From the NCBI GenBank assembly GCA_016793305.1, contig JAEUHU010000256.1, forward strand, positions 1 through 52,526: DNA of 52,526 nt, read 5' to 3'. Within the stretch, counting starts at the first letter, position 1, and the number at the start of each line of letters is the position of its first letter. Both the position numbers and the translations under genes were made by a program. The notes beneath the pieces are model-generated. The model was not told where the DNA came from. It did no database searches and saw nothing but the letters and a program-made list of their open reading frames with translations. This DNA comes from Planctomycetota bacterium. GTDB taxonomy: Bacteria; Planctomycetota; UBA1135; UBA2386. Positions 35,601 through 43,066 of this stretch are shown here, one piece after another.

Positions 35601-35990
35601 GACCACGAACCATGGCATCGCGTACAACGCACCCCGACCGAGCTTGCTGCTCTTCAGCGAGGCGAGCGCCTCGTCGAAGCGCTGCTGCAGCGAATCGACC
35701 TCGTCCCGTCCGGCGGGTGGCAGGCTGGCCGCCTGGACCCGACCCTGGTTGCGGATCTCGTTCTCGATCGCCTTCGCCTTGCGACGCGCCACGACGCGGC
35801 GCAGCACCACGAAGCCGACGGCGAGGACCAGCGTCGTCACGCAGAGGCCGAGGATCACTGCGTCGCTCGGCCAGCCGTACGCGGACCGCAGCAGGTGTCC
35901 GCCGAACCAGAACACGGCCAACGCGACCAGAAGCCCCAGCACGAACGGGACCGGCGGCCGGGTCAGCACGGCGAGGATCTTCTGCACCAT
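32628..35990 (-). CDS. tssM: T6SS inner-membrane protein TssM (IcmF family)
   Basis: 1120-residue component of the TssJLM trans-envelope complex. Two N-terminal transmembrane helices (about 13-32 and 44-64) precede a cytosolic NTPase-like domain with an intact Walker A, GPPGSGKTT (132-140), a DTAGRYTTQ switch and LMLTKCDLLSGF (G4-like). A third membrane helix lies near 435-460, followed by a large periplasmic part. The C-terminus ends in a beta domain that in homologues contacts TssJ. The start is two bases after the tssL stop; a longer same-frame reading through tssL is a shadow. Confidence 0.96.
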   Translation of the reverse strand: MVQKILAVLTRPPVPFVLGLLVALAVFWFGGHLLRSAYGWPSDAVILGLCVTTLVLAVGFVVLRRVVARRKAKAIENEIRNQGRVQAASLPPAGRDEVDSLQQRFDEALASLKSSKLGRGALYAMPWFVVIGPPGSGKTTAITESGLNFPTVKGPNQKRGIRGVGGTRNCDWWFTDQAILLDTAGRYTTQAEDHDEWLTFLGMLKKARKQKPINGAIVAISIADVLGADEDALERHATTIRQRIDELVKQLEVVFPVYLMLTKCDLLSGFVEFFGSMAKEERAQVWGMTFPHGAAAEQDARFAAEFDRLCQRVELERMRLLVPDRPAPLQQKIFSLPMQLRSAKRKLTEFVRLLTQPNPYSDASVLRGVYLTSGTQEGAPIDLVMARMSSALGVETRVEGKGREAVEQKSYFLRDLFTKVVYADRDLAHSSTRVQKQQALVRKAVIVGSAVVSVGVAVQSLLSWSNTRGALAAFEEAARQDLAIVADRSDAPSAEAQKGLKVLHDRLMAMWGAYHATPLLGPSREVLVKAMGVYAEGVRSAFLAPANRHLGRRLQAYLDGKAPDITFDAASRMVLVYGAMFREFAPPAALRDAIESLRLWRWAPSTLEQPLQTFANSEEAQHLEAFLMLRDFDRGSWLVDADAALLQAAKDRLRSGSELQNVAAAIIAGNPGLLKVPEEDLGKVGRPEIDKRAGGDAAITDADLQALLSAERKRKLIEAMASIRLGDTSTLPKLIEALTDLDADGSPTMQAFVVNLEGLRQARVLPGPGFGADTVRTTYAMALKEIAGLRPSIGELVQPGSAADGYVLPDLLRGNLQWFEGFEKKLAAARGAVELKLRELDKELGGVGTATESSVVGPIAFSLRSMLDSVVGALAREARAEMLRHWRNAVGGNLDTYAERFPAKSDSENDTTVADFTALFRTGGKIDTEMSLLRQLREIKVLAGTLELHDGFKDFGRKVQAIREACFDAADQAKPRLEFRVVDFNSPEFVTELVLLIAQGNPVSNQEGTKAGLRNKPRRWEIGQTGAQLQLNTTKMGKLMVPAKSPSPSGWGLLRVVLAGRIEKVSNDARVIWTIDYDLPDETKGKAVCWWQFATDGQHNPFSKDFFEIKPPDRIFRDAP

Positions 35991-35992
35991 GA

Positions 35993-36667
35993 TCAACCCC
36001 CCGTCGCGAGGAACGATCCCTCGGTCACGCCAAGCCAGACCCGCAGCACGAGCAACAACAGCAGCAGCACGCCGGCGCTGCTCGCCGCGAACACCCAGGC
36101 CGGAATGCGCTGCACCAGCTGCGGCAGCTGGGCCTCGACCTGCCAGTTGAGCGACAGCGGTTGCGCTGCCTGGCTGCCGCCGGACAGATCCAGATGGACC
36201 CGCGAGCGGAGGGCCTTCAGCTCCTCGAGCCCGGCGAGCCCCGCGAACTTGCCGCGGAAGCCGAGCCCGAGGCACAGCCCGAACACCTCGACGGCCTCCT
36301 TGCGGACCGGATCGTTGCCGACGCGCAGCGCGTCGAGCTTGCGATAGAACTCCTCGCCCGCCGTGAAGTCGTTGAAGTACTCCATCTGCAGCGGCTGGGA
36401 AGCCCATTCCTGACGCATCTGCCAGGCCGAGGACAGCACGATCTCGTCGAGGAACGCACAGAGCGCGTAGCGCACCGACTGCACCACGGTAGGGTCCTTG
36501 CCGGCAGCCGCTGCAGCGGCGTCCAACTCGGTGAACAAGCGGCGCACCTCCGCCCGCAAGGTCGCGGGATCGGGTTCGGCCGAACGCCGCAGTTGCACGG
36601 CGAACGCGAGCGCATCGGCGGCCAGATCACACAGCCGCGTCGCCGCGGTCGCTTCCAGGGACTGCAT
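35993..36667 (-). CDS. tssL: T6SS inner-membrane protein TssL (DotU family)
   Basis: 224 residues. The cytosolic helical domain has the DotU/IcmH signature YALCAFLDEIVLSSAW followed by GEEFYRKLDALR and LGLGFRGKFAGL. A single C-terminal transmembrane helix lies at about 190-214 (WVFAASSAGVLLLLLLVLR), leaving a very short tail. There is no OmpA-like peptidoglycan-binding extension, so wall anchoring would need another protein. It lies three bases after tssK and two before tssM. Confidence 0.95.
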   Translation of the reverse strand: MQSLEATAATRLCDLAADALAFAVQLRRSAEPDPATLRAEVRRLFTELDAAAAAAGKDPTVVQSVRYALCAFLDEIVLSSAWQMRQEWASQPLQMEYFNDFTAGEEFYRKLDALRVGNDPVRKEAVEVFGLCLGLGFRGKFAGLAGLEELKALRSRVHLDLSGGSQAAQPLSLNWQVEAQLPQLVQRIPAWVFAASSAGVLLLLLLVLRVWLGVTEGSFLATGG

Positions 36668-36670
36668 GCA

Positions 36671-38005
36671 TCACTCCTTGACGGCCATCAGTTCGAGCTT
36701 CAGGCCGACGAAGTCCGGCGGCACGTGGAACGCGAACGAGTGCGAGGCTCGGATCGCCTCCCAGTGCTCGCCGGCGCGATCGAGCCGGAAGTAGGTCCGG
36801 CCGGGCTGCACGGGCACTTCGTCGGGTGGACTGGCCACGTGACGCAGCGGTAGGCCCGGCACGGCCATCATCAGCAGCTGTTGCACCCGATCGAGCGAGC
36901 TGACCTTCGCCTTCATCGGGAACTCCCGCACGAGCTTCTCCTCGGGCACGTCGGCCGCCACCGCGAGGTAGAAGTCCGCGGCGTCGAACAGGGTCCCGTC
37001 GGGCAGCTTGGCCTGGTGCATCGTCGCCGAGTTCTTGGTGAGGGCGACCGGGATGCAGCGGTGCGGGATGACCGTCTCCAACAGCACGCGCAGCTTCTCG
37101 TCGAGTTGCTGGAACGTGGTCGTGAGATCGGCTTGGTCGTAGTGGGGCAGGTTGCGCGGGTGCTCACGCCCGGCGAACGTGCACAGTTGCCCGGCGAGGC
37201 CGGCCAGGGTCGAGTACAGCTGCTCGGGGTGCACCCGCTCCTGCTGGTGCAGGTGCAGCAGGCCGGGCAGGCAGCTGTTCAGCGTGTGCAGCAACCATAG
37301 ATTCGCCGCCCCTGCCATGCCGCTGGTCTGTCGCTGCCGGCTGGCCAGCTCCTCGCTGCGCGTCGACAGGATCTCGATGACCCGGCGGAGCAACGCCTGC
37401 AGCACCGGCGCCGCGGTCAGGTGCACGCAACTCGGCACGAAGCGCGGCGCCAGCACGAACGCGCCGGTGTCGGTCCGCTGCACCAGCGCGATCTGGATCC
37501 GGTCGTAGTCGTCGAGCACCTCGCCCCCGAACAGGATGCGCAGGTTCGGCAAGGCGACGGTGATCTCGCGCTCGGCACCGGGGCGTGCGTCGTCCCCGAT
37601 GGTCACGCGCCGCCGCAGGAACGGCGTCGGCCGGTTGCCCTCGACGCCATCGTCGCTCACGGCGGTACCACCGGACCGCAGTGTCGGCATCGCCAGGTGG
37701 ACGGGCAACCCGTCCGCCCGTGGGCCGAACAGTTCGACGAACCGGCGTGGTGGCGGCAGCGGATCCAGGCGCGGCGCATCGAACACGAGGCCGCTCGGCA
37801 AGACCCCCGAGACGCTCTCGAGCCGCAGTTCGCCGGTGCGCAGGGCTTCGGCATCGACGAGCAACGTCGACAGCCCCCAGTGCCGGGGCAGCAACATCGC
37901 CGTACGCCGCCGCAGTTCGCCCTGCAGGTGCCGATCCAGCTGCTGGAAGTGCTGGGGCGTGAGCAGCATGCCCTCGTCCCAGACGATCCTCTCGCTGCCG
38001 ACCAC
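36671..38005 (-). CDS. tssK: T6SS baseplate-membrane connector TssK
   Basis: 444-residue VasE/ImpJ-family trimeric connector. It has the near-universal IVWDEGMLLTPQHFQQLDRH start, DDYDRIQIALVQRTDTGAFVL in the shell part, and the C-terminal YFRLDRAGEHWEAIRASHSF segment. Length and architecture are standard. It uses a GTG start one base after the tssJ stop. Confidence 0.96.
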   Translation of the reverse strand: MVGSERIVWDEGMLLTPQHFQQLDRHLQGELRRRTAMLLPRHWGLSTLLVDAEALRTGELRLESVSGVLPSGLVFDAPRLDPLPPPRRFVELFGPRADGLPVHLAMPTLRSGGTAVSDDGVEGNRPTPFLRRRVTIGDDARPGAEREITVALPNLRILFGGEVLDDYDRIQIALVQRTDTGAFVLAPRFVPSCVHLTAAPVLQALLRRVIEILSTRSEELASRQRQTSGMAGAANLWLLHTLNSCLPGLLHLHQQERVHPEQLYSTLAGLAGQLCTFAGREHPRNLPHYDQADLTTTFQQLDEKLRVLLETVIPHRCIPVALTKNSATMHQAKLPDGTLFDAADFYLAVAADVPEEKLVREFPMKAKVSSLDRVQQLLMMAVPGLPLRHVASPPDEVPVQPGRTYFRLDRAGEHWEAIRASHSFAFHVPPDFVGLKLELMAVKE

Positions 38006-38006
38006 G

Positions 38007-38510
38007 TCAGGATCCCGGCTGCTGCGGCGATGCCGGCGAAGGAGCCACCGGAGCCACCGGCCCGACGAGGTCGATCTGATGTCCGTGCAGGTGGATGGGC
38101 ATCTCCTCGGCCTGATCCCGACTCACCACCAAGCGGTCCTTGCCGGTCACGGGCTCGTTGAACAACGCGAGGATGCCGAAGTGCGTGACCTCCTGCGTCA
38201 CGCGCTCGATCTTCAGAGCTACGCGAGCCGTGCCGGGCTGCACGTCGAGCGTCACGGCCGGCCCGGTCGAGACGACCTGGGAATCCTTGATCGGCTCCGC
38301 CCACAGGGCGTCGAAATCCGCCTTCTCGAAGGCCTTTGCGACCTCTTCGCCGGCCAGCCGCAGCACTTTCAGGCGCACCGGGTTGGGCGCGAGATCGTGA
38401 TTGGGATTCATGGCCGCGGTCGGCTGCAGATCGAGGGCGAACGTCTTCACGCCGGTGCAGCCGGCGGCCAGCAGGGCGAAACCACACCAGAGCAGGGGCG
38501 TGCGGATCAT
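38007..38510 (-). CDS. tssJ: T6SS outer-membrane lipoprotein TssJ
   Basis: 167-residue lipoprotein. The signal peptide MIRTPLLWCGFALLAAGC ends in a good lipobox (LAAGC, Cys18). The mature transthyretin-like beta-sandwich includes LQPTAAMNPNHDLAPNPV and the VRLKVLRL strand typical of TssJ. A Pro-rich C-terminal tail extends beyond the family core. The longer upstream frame lacks a signal peptide and is rejected. Its presence supports a diderm envelope and a TssJLM complex of proteobacterial type. Confidence 0.9.
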   Translation of the reverse strand: MIRTPLLWCGFALLAAGCTGVKTFALDLQPTAAMNPNHDLAPNPVRLKVLRLAGEEVAKAFEKADFDALWAEPIKDSQVVSTGPAVTLDVQPGTARVALKIERVTQEVTHFGILALFNEPVTGKDRLVVSRDQAEEMPIHLHGHQIDLVGPVAPVAPSPASPQQPGS

Positions 38511-38544
38511 GTTCCTTCGTGTTTGCGGGCGAGACCTCGAGACC

Positions 38545-38564
38545 GCTCCAACTCTCCCTGGAGC
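38545..38564 (-). other. Short stem-loop between the FHA gene and tssJ
   Basis: 6-bp inverted repeat GCTCCA/TGGAGC with an eight-base loop in a 106-base gap. It may be an mRNA processing or attenuation site within the run; the evidence is only the symmetry. Confidence 0.25.
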
Positions 38565-38616
38565 AACCCCGGAACGCAATGGTACACCGATGGCAATGGG
38601 GCTTCCGCTGCCGGGA

Positions 38617-39804
38617 TCACCCGCCACTGCTCGGCGGCGTGCCGTCGTGCGAGGCCAGGTAGCCTTGGCGAATCGCGGGCGACACGACCTCGTGGAACAA
38701 CTTGCTGCGCTCCTCGCGGAACTCGCGGTGGATCTGCCGGTAGATGTCCCAGGCCTTCGCGCCCTTCGAGGTCAGCCAACCGGCGTCCTTCTGAGCGATC
38801 GCTTCGATCGCCTCGGGGGCGAGCCGCTGCAGCAACGCCGCAACGGCCTCCTTCGCCCCCATCAGCAGGCCGAGTTGGTGCTGCGAGAGGTCGCGCAGCA
38901 GGTGGTCGAGCTGGGTCTGCACGACCTCGGCCTGCCGCGAAGCGCTCCAGTCGAACAGGTACTTGCCCAACTGTTCGGGCCCCATCGTCTTCAGCGGGTT
39001 GCTGCTGCGCTCGAACACCATCGTGACCTCGGCGCCGAACTGCTCCTCGAACTCCGCACGTGCCTCGATGCACTGCGCCAACCAGCGGAGGACGGCCGTC
39101 AGGAAGCCCCTGGCCAGGTCCACGAACCGGACCGCGTCGCTCGGCTCGGTCAGTGCGACCCCGGGCACCAGGGACTCCGCGAGCCGACGCAGCGGTTCGG
39201 CGAGTCCGGCCGGAGCGTCCCCCACCACCGTCGACCCGTTCGACGACACGCCCCCCCCGGTGCGCGCCAGCAGCCTCTGCAGAACGGCCTTCGCCTGCAA
39301 CGGAGCCATGCGGCGCGTCAGGCTGCGCAACTCCTCCTGCAAGGCCACGGCCCGTTCGGCGGGCGGCAGCCGCCGATCGGCCGTGAAGCGGGTACAGAGC
39401 CCACTCCAAGCCTCGTCGGCGAGCACTTCGGGGTCGAAGTAGAGCACGGTCGCATCGAGGTCGACCACCGGCTCCGGCTCGGCGAGGAGCTCGACCTGCA
39501 AACGGTAGTCGCACACGGCGATCTCATGGGTGGCGTCGAGACGCACGCCCGACTCGCCGAGGCGCTGGCCATCCACCTCGGTGCCGTTGACGCTGCCCAG
39601 GTCGACGACGTGCAGGCCGTCGGCGCGCACTTCCAACCGGCCGTGCCGGCTGCTGACCATGCGCTTCTCGTCGGGCAGATGGATCGTGTTCTGGTCGGCG
39701 GCGCGGCCGAAGGTCAACGGGCGGTCGGCGGCGACCGAGTACTCGACGCCGGGCAGCACCCCGCCGTTCGTGCCCACCCTCGCAACGGTGACCCGGACCT
39801 TCAT
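38617..39804 (-). CDS. tagH: T6SS-associated FHA-domain protein (TagH/Fha)
   Basis: 395 residues. An N-terminal forkhead-associated domain (about 1-100) has the phosphothreonine-binding residues Gly33-Arg34, the SSRH motif (51-54) and Asn73-Gly74. A linker follows, and then a helical C-terminal domain (about 205-385) of the kind found in type VI FHA proteins, with FGAEVTMVFERSSNPLK. In Pseudomonas and Agrobacterium the Fha protein reads a phosphothreonine made by the PpkA kinase to trigger assembly. Here its start overlaps the stop of a degenerate kinase-like gene (ATGA), so the pair is translationally coupled. Confidence 0.9.
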   Translation of the reverse strand: MKVRVTVARVGTNGGVLPGVEYSVAADRPLTFGRAADQNTIHLPDEKRMVSSRHGRLEVRADGLHVVDLGSVNGTEVDGQRLGESGVRLDATHEIAVCDYRLQVELLAEPEPVVDLDATVLYFDPEVLADEAWSGLCTRFTADRRLPPAERAVALQEELRSLTRRMAPLQAKAVLQRLLARTGGGVSSNGSTVVGDAPAGLAEPLRRLAESLVPGVALTEPSDAVRFVDLARGFLTAVLRWLAQCIEARAEFEEQFGAEVTMVFERSSNPLKTMGPEQLGKYLFDWSASRQAEVVQTQLDHLLRDLSQHQLGLLMGAKEAVAALLQRLAPEAIEAIAQKDAGWLTSKGAKAWDIYRQIHREFREERSKLFHEVVSPAIRQGYLASHDGTPPSSGG

Positions 39805-41894
39805 CCTGCGCCCCCCTGCTCGGCGAGCAACGCATCGACCGCGGCGCGGATCGCCGAGGCTCGGGCGGGCGCCTCGCTCCATTCGACCTGCAACTCGGCC
39901 AGCACGTCCTCGACCTTGCGTCGGAACGCCGCCACGGGTGTCCCCGCGGCCGTCGGGGACGCAGCCGCGAGCGGCGAAGCGGTGGCCAGTTGCACGATCA
40001 GCGTCAGCAAACGCTGCCAGGGCCCGGCCGGCAACGGGTCCTGGACCACGTCCCGGAGCGCACGGGACCACAACACCGAGTCCGAACCGAACGCCGCCGC
40101 GTCGCTCTTCAGCAGCGTCCGCAAGGCTCCGGCCGTGCGAGCGGCGTCGGTGAAGCCAGTGCCGCCCGACATCATGTCCAGGCGATCGAGCAAGCCCTCC
40201 CAGGCCTCCTGCACCTGCCCAGCGTCCCGCTCGTCGGTGACGAGCAGCGCCCTGGCCAACAGCATGCCGAGGGCGAACAGGTCGCTGGCCGGCCCCAGCC
40301 TCCGGAAGCGTTGCACCGCCGCCATGAAGGCGAACGAAGCCTGCGGCCAAGGCACCGCCGGGCCGTCGTGCCGACACTCGACGACGACCACGCCACGACG
40401 CGACTCGACGACCCTCGCGAACAGCGGCTGGTCGCCGAGCCCTGGCAGCACGGTTTCCGACTCCACTCGCACGAAGTCGCCTACCAGGACCGCCGGCAGG
40501 GGATCGCGCGACTGCAACTCGATGCGCAGACCGACCACCTTGCCCCCGTGCTCGATCGGCGACGCGGTAGCACTCATGGCCAGCACGTCGGTCGGAGCAG
40601 CCGCGACGAGCTGTGGTGAACGCGCGGCTCCGGTCTCCAGGGACGGCAGCGCCAGGTGGTCGCCGAGGCCCGCATTCCCGACGCCTCGCAACGGCAGTCG
40701 ATGGCCGGCCCCCAGGTCGACCAGGTGGGCGCGGAAGCCCCATCGGACCGGCGCCATCGTGTCCCCAGCCCAGGCCATCATCACATTGTCGGCGGTCACT
40801 CCGAAGTGCGGTTCTCCGCCCAACTCGTGGAACGACTCGACCGCCTTCATCACCTGCACGACGGCCTGCAGCTTCAGGCACGCCGACTCGATGGCGAACC
40901 GCCGCACGCGCTCGACGTCGCCTCCCAAGGAGGCACCCAAGGTGCCGGCGGTGGCCCACGGCACCGTCCAGAACTGTTGCTCGCCGCCGAGCCTGCCGAG
41001 CAGGGGTTGCAGCAGGCGGAGGCGCGGAGCCGACGCAACTGGCAGCACGGCTTCGGCAGCGGCGCCGGCCGCGAGGTCGCAGAACTCACCGAAGTGCAGC
41101 TCACACCACTCGGTGCACCAGGCGAAGGCGTCGTAGAAGGAGATCGGCACGATGCGCGACTCGACGTCCTCGGCCCGCAAGTCGGACAACACCCCGGCGA
41201 GGTCCGGGCACGCCACCTGCAAGGCCTGGCGGCGTTCCACGCTCGCTTCGGCCCAGGCGACGGCCAGGTCGCGGAACAGCTCGAGGCCCCGGCGAACGAC
41301 GACGCCGTCGCGGGCCCCGAGCCCCTCGCGGGTCGACCACGTGTAGACGACGTTCGCCGCCTCGGACCCGACCTCGACCAGGAACCGCGCCGTCGTGCTC
41401 GACCAAGGCTCGAGCCCGAGTTGGTGCAGCTTCCCGTCGTCCCTGCAGGTCTGGAGCGGCGCGAAGTCGCGCGGCCCCACGACCCGGAACAGGGTTCCCC
41501 GCCGACGATCGAACGCGACCGGCGGCATGCGCCCTGCGGCTTCGCCCCACGCCACGAGCCGCGGCCCTCCGTGGCCCGACAGTCGGTGCAGGCAATCGAA
41601 CTCACGCTGCCACGACGCCTCGACGACCTGGTTCCCCAATCCCACGAAGGGCAACGTCGTCGGCGTCGAAGGCGCGGAGTCCCGCTGCAGCTTCAGGACC
41701 AACCGACGCTCGGTGGTGCCACCTGGCCCGGCCAAGCGGGCCGACAGCAGGCGGGCATGCCGACCGTCGCTGGCCAACGGTTGCAGCTCCCCACCGGCCA
41801 TCGCCAGTTCGATCCGAAATGCTCCGCTGCCATGGCCCTCGAGAGGCAGACCGTGGACCCAGTTCGCCAGCGGTTCCGCTCCGGCCGGACACAT
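39801..41894 (-). CDS. T6SS-linked protein kinase-like (probable pseudokinase) protein
   Basis: 697 residues with the outline of a Ser/Thr kinase but key residues changed. A VAIK-like lysine is present (LVLKLQR, Lys68), and a helix-C-like EASWQREFDCLHRL (92-105) follows. A hinge-like FWTVPWATAGTL lies at about 309-319. The catalytic-loop position reads HFGVTADNVMM (363-373), so the Asp and Lys of HRDLKPEN are Gly and Thr. DLG (393-395) stands in for DFG. A helix-F-like SDLFALGM (537-544) lies about 140 residues further, implying an inserted beta-rich module around 445-515. A second insertion of some 150 residues splits the N-lobe. I prefer the ATG seven bases after a good promoter; an ATG six codons earlier (41912) is possible. 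It starts the FHA-tagF run and may bind ATP without classical transfer. Confidence 0.7.
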   Translation of the reverse strand: MCPAGAEPLANWVHGLPLEGHGSGAFRIELAMAGGELQPLASDGRHARLLSARLAGPGGTTERRLVLKLQRDSAPSTPTTLPFVGLGNQVVEASWQREFDCLHRLSGHGGPRLVAWGEAAGRMPPVAFDRRRGTLFRVVGPRDFAPLQTCRDDGKLHQLGLEPWSSTTARFLVEVGSEAANVVYTWSTREGLGARDGVVVRRGLELFRDLAVAWAEASVERRQALQVACPDLAGVLSDLRAEDVESRIVPISFYDAFAWCTEWCELHFGEFCDLAAGAAAEAVLPVASAPRLRLLQPLLGRLGGEQQFWTVPWATAGTLGASLGGDVERVRRFAIESACLKLQAVVQVMKAVESFHELGGEPHFGVTADNVMMAWAGDTMAPVRWGFRAHLVDLGAGHRLPLRGVGNAGLGDHLALPSLETGAARSPQLVAAAPTDVLAMSATASPIEHGGKVVGLRIELQSRDPLPAVLVGDFVRVESETVLPGLGDQPLFARVVESRRGVVVVECRHDGPAVPWPQASFAFMAAVQRFRRLGPASDLFALGMLLARALLVTDERDAGQVQEAWEGLLDRLDMMSGGTGFTDAARTAGALRTLLKSDAAAFGSDSVLWSRALRDVVQDPLPAGPWQRLLTLIVQLATASPLAAASPTAAGTPVAAFRRKVEDVLAELQVEWSEAPARASAIRAAVDALLAEQGGAG

Positions 41895-41901
41895 GCGGCC
41901 G

Positions 41902-41930
41902 ATGAAACCCATGGCCACTCGGCAAGTCAA
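41902..41930 (-). promoter_or_regulatory. Promoter of the kinase-like to tagF run (leaderless)
   Basis: TTGACT, 17-base spacer, TTTCAT, then seven bases to an ATG, so transcription would begin at or next to the start codon. This is the best -35/-10 pair in the window. It makes the upstream in-frame ATG at 41912 fall inside the promoter spacer. Confidence 0.6.
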
Positions 41931-41986
41931 ACGAGCGACTGGAATCCTCGCCCGAGGTCGCGTGCGAGGCACCGAGAGGACGCGGC

Positions 41987-41992
41987 TAGCAT
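41987..41992 (+). promoter_or_regulatory. Candidate -10 element (TAGCAT) of the orphan lipoprotein gene
   Basis: TAGCAT followed seven bases later by an ATG, the leaderless geometry. No good -35 is visible. It lies about 60 bases from the divergent promoter of the kinase-like gene, so both could be controlled together. Confidence 0.4.
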
Positions 41993-41999
41993 GGCGCGG

Positions 42000-43022
42000 A
42001 TGTCGCGGACGGCCGCCAACTCGCCCGCGTCGGGCATCTGCCACCACGAGCCGCCGACCACGGAACGGCCAGAGGCAGCTTGGTTCGCCCTGGTGCTCGC
42101 CCTGGCGACCTCCTGCCGAACGAACGATCCACCGCCCACCAAGCCAACCGCCATGACCTCGCCCGGTCAGAAGCAACCCGACGAGCCTCTCCCGTTCGTG
42201 CACGGCCCCGCCCTCACCGACACCGACGACCTGCTGCGATGGCTGCCGGCGCAGCTGGACGGCGACGGCCCTGCCATCGTGCAGTTGGCGGTAGCCGGCC
42301 CGGAACCGCAAGCGTTGCGGCCCACCGGCCGCCTCGCTGCGCGCAACGGCAGTGCAGGCGTCGAACTGCAGCTCGACGACACGGCCCTCGGCATCGCCTT
42401 GTCGGACCACTGGCGGCTGCGACCGACGACGACACCACCGGTCGCCTGGCTCGAAGGAAGGTGGAACCCGAAGACGCGTCCGCCGACCTTCGTGGTGACC
42501 CGCTGGCTCGGCCACATCCCGACGGCCCGCCTCGACGCGCCGCGGTTCGCGCGCCGCATCGTGCCCGCCGACAGCGATCCCGCCCTCGTGGTCGCCCTGG
42601 ACCAACTCGGCAGCGAAGCCTCGGCGACGACCAAGGAAGACGCGTGCCGACGCTTGGTGGCAGCAGGGCTCGCCTCGGTGCCCCTGCTGCTGCTGTCCCG
42701 CGACGACGGCCGCACGTTCGCGATCCGGGACAGCGTCAACCGCATCGACCCGCCACCGTTCGAGCGACCGGCACCGGACCTCGTCACCAGCACGGTCGGC
42801 AGCCGCTGCGAAGAGCTGTTGTACGCCATCGTCACGCCCGCCCCGCGGCAGGCCCACGATCACCGCGGCAAGGTGTTCAGCACCCAGGTCCTGGCGATCG
42901 CGGACTGGGCGAGTTTCTGGCACAAGCGGCGCGGCCGCACCCTGGCGGAGATCCACGCCGAACTTGCCCCACTCGTCGATGCCTACTGGGCCAGGAAGGG
43001 CATCACGCAGCGAGTCGACTGA
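42000..43022 (+). CDS. Hypothetical probable lipoprotein divergent from the T6SS locus
   Basis: 340 residues, no family recognised. Near residue 30 there is a hydrophobic run ending in a lipobox-like LALATSC, preceded by an unusually long polar N-terminus, so export as a lipoprotein is likely but not certain. The remainder is mixed alpha/beta with a WLEGRWNPKTRPPTFVVTRW segment, and a C-terminal charged helix (HKRRGRTLAEIHAELAP). An ATG three codons earlier (41991) overlaps the -10 hexamer and is less likely. Its divergent position at the T6SS border may mean a linked role; no T6SS family is matched. Confidence 0.65.
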   Translation: MSRTAANSPASGICHHEPPTTERPEAAWFALVLALATSCRTNDPPPTKPTAMTSPGQKQPDEPLPFVHGPALTDTDDLLRWLPAQLDGDGPAIVQLAVAGPEPQALRPTGRLAARNGSAGVELQLDDTALGIALSDHWRLRPTTTPPVAWLEGRWNPKTRPPTFVVTRWLGHIPTARLDAPRFARRIVPADSDPALVVALDQLGSEASATTKEDACRRLVAAGLASVPLLLLSRDDGRTFAIRDSVNRIDPPPFERPAPDLVTSTVGSRCEELLYAIVTPAPRQAHDHRGKVFSTQVLAIADWASFWHKRRGRTLAEIHAELAPLVDAYWARKGITQRVD

Positions 43023-43066
43023 TCGGCCTCGGGAGATCCATGCCTCGGGCACCATCCCCGGTGCGG

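Noticed and set aside
12796..41894. Alternative that the contractile locus is a phage tail or extracellular contractile injection system
   Set aside because: TssJ, TssK, TssL, TssM and ClpV are present, while phage capsid, terminase and tape-measure genes are absent.
41895..41912. Start codon at 41912 for the kinase-like protein
   Set aside because: Not excluded, but it falls inside the spacer of the best promoter in the region. The ATG at 41894 sits exactly where a leaderless start is expected.
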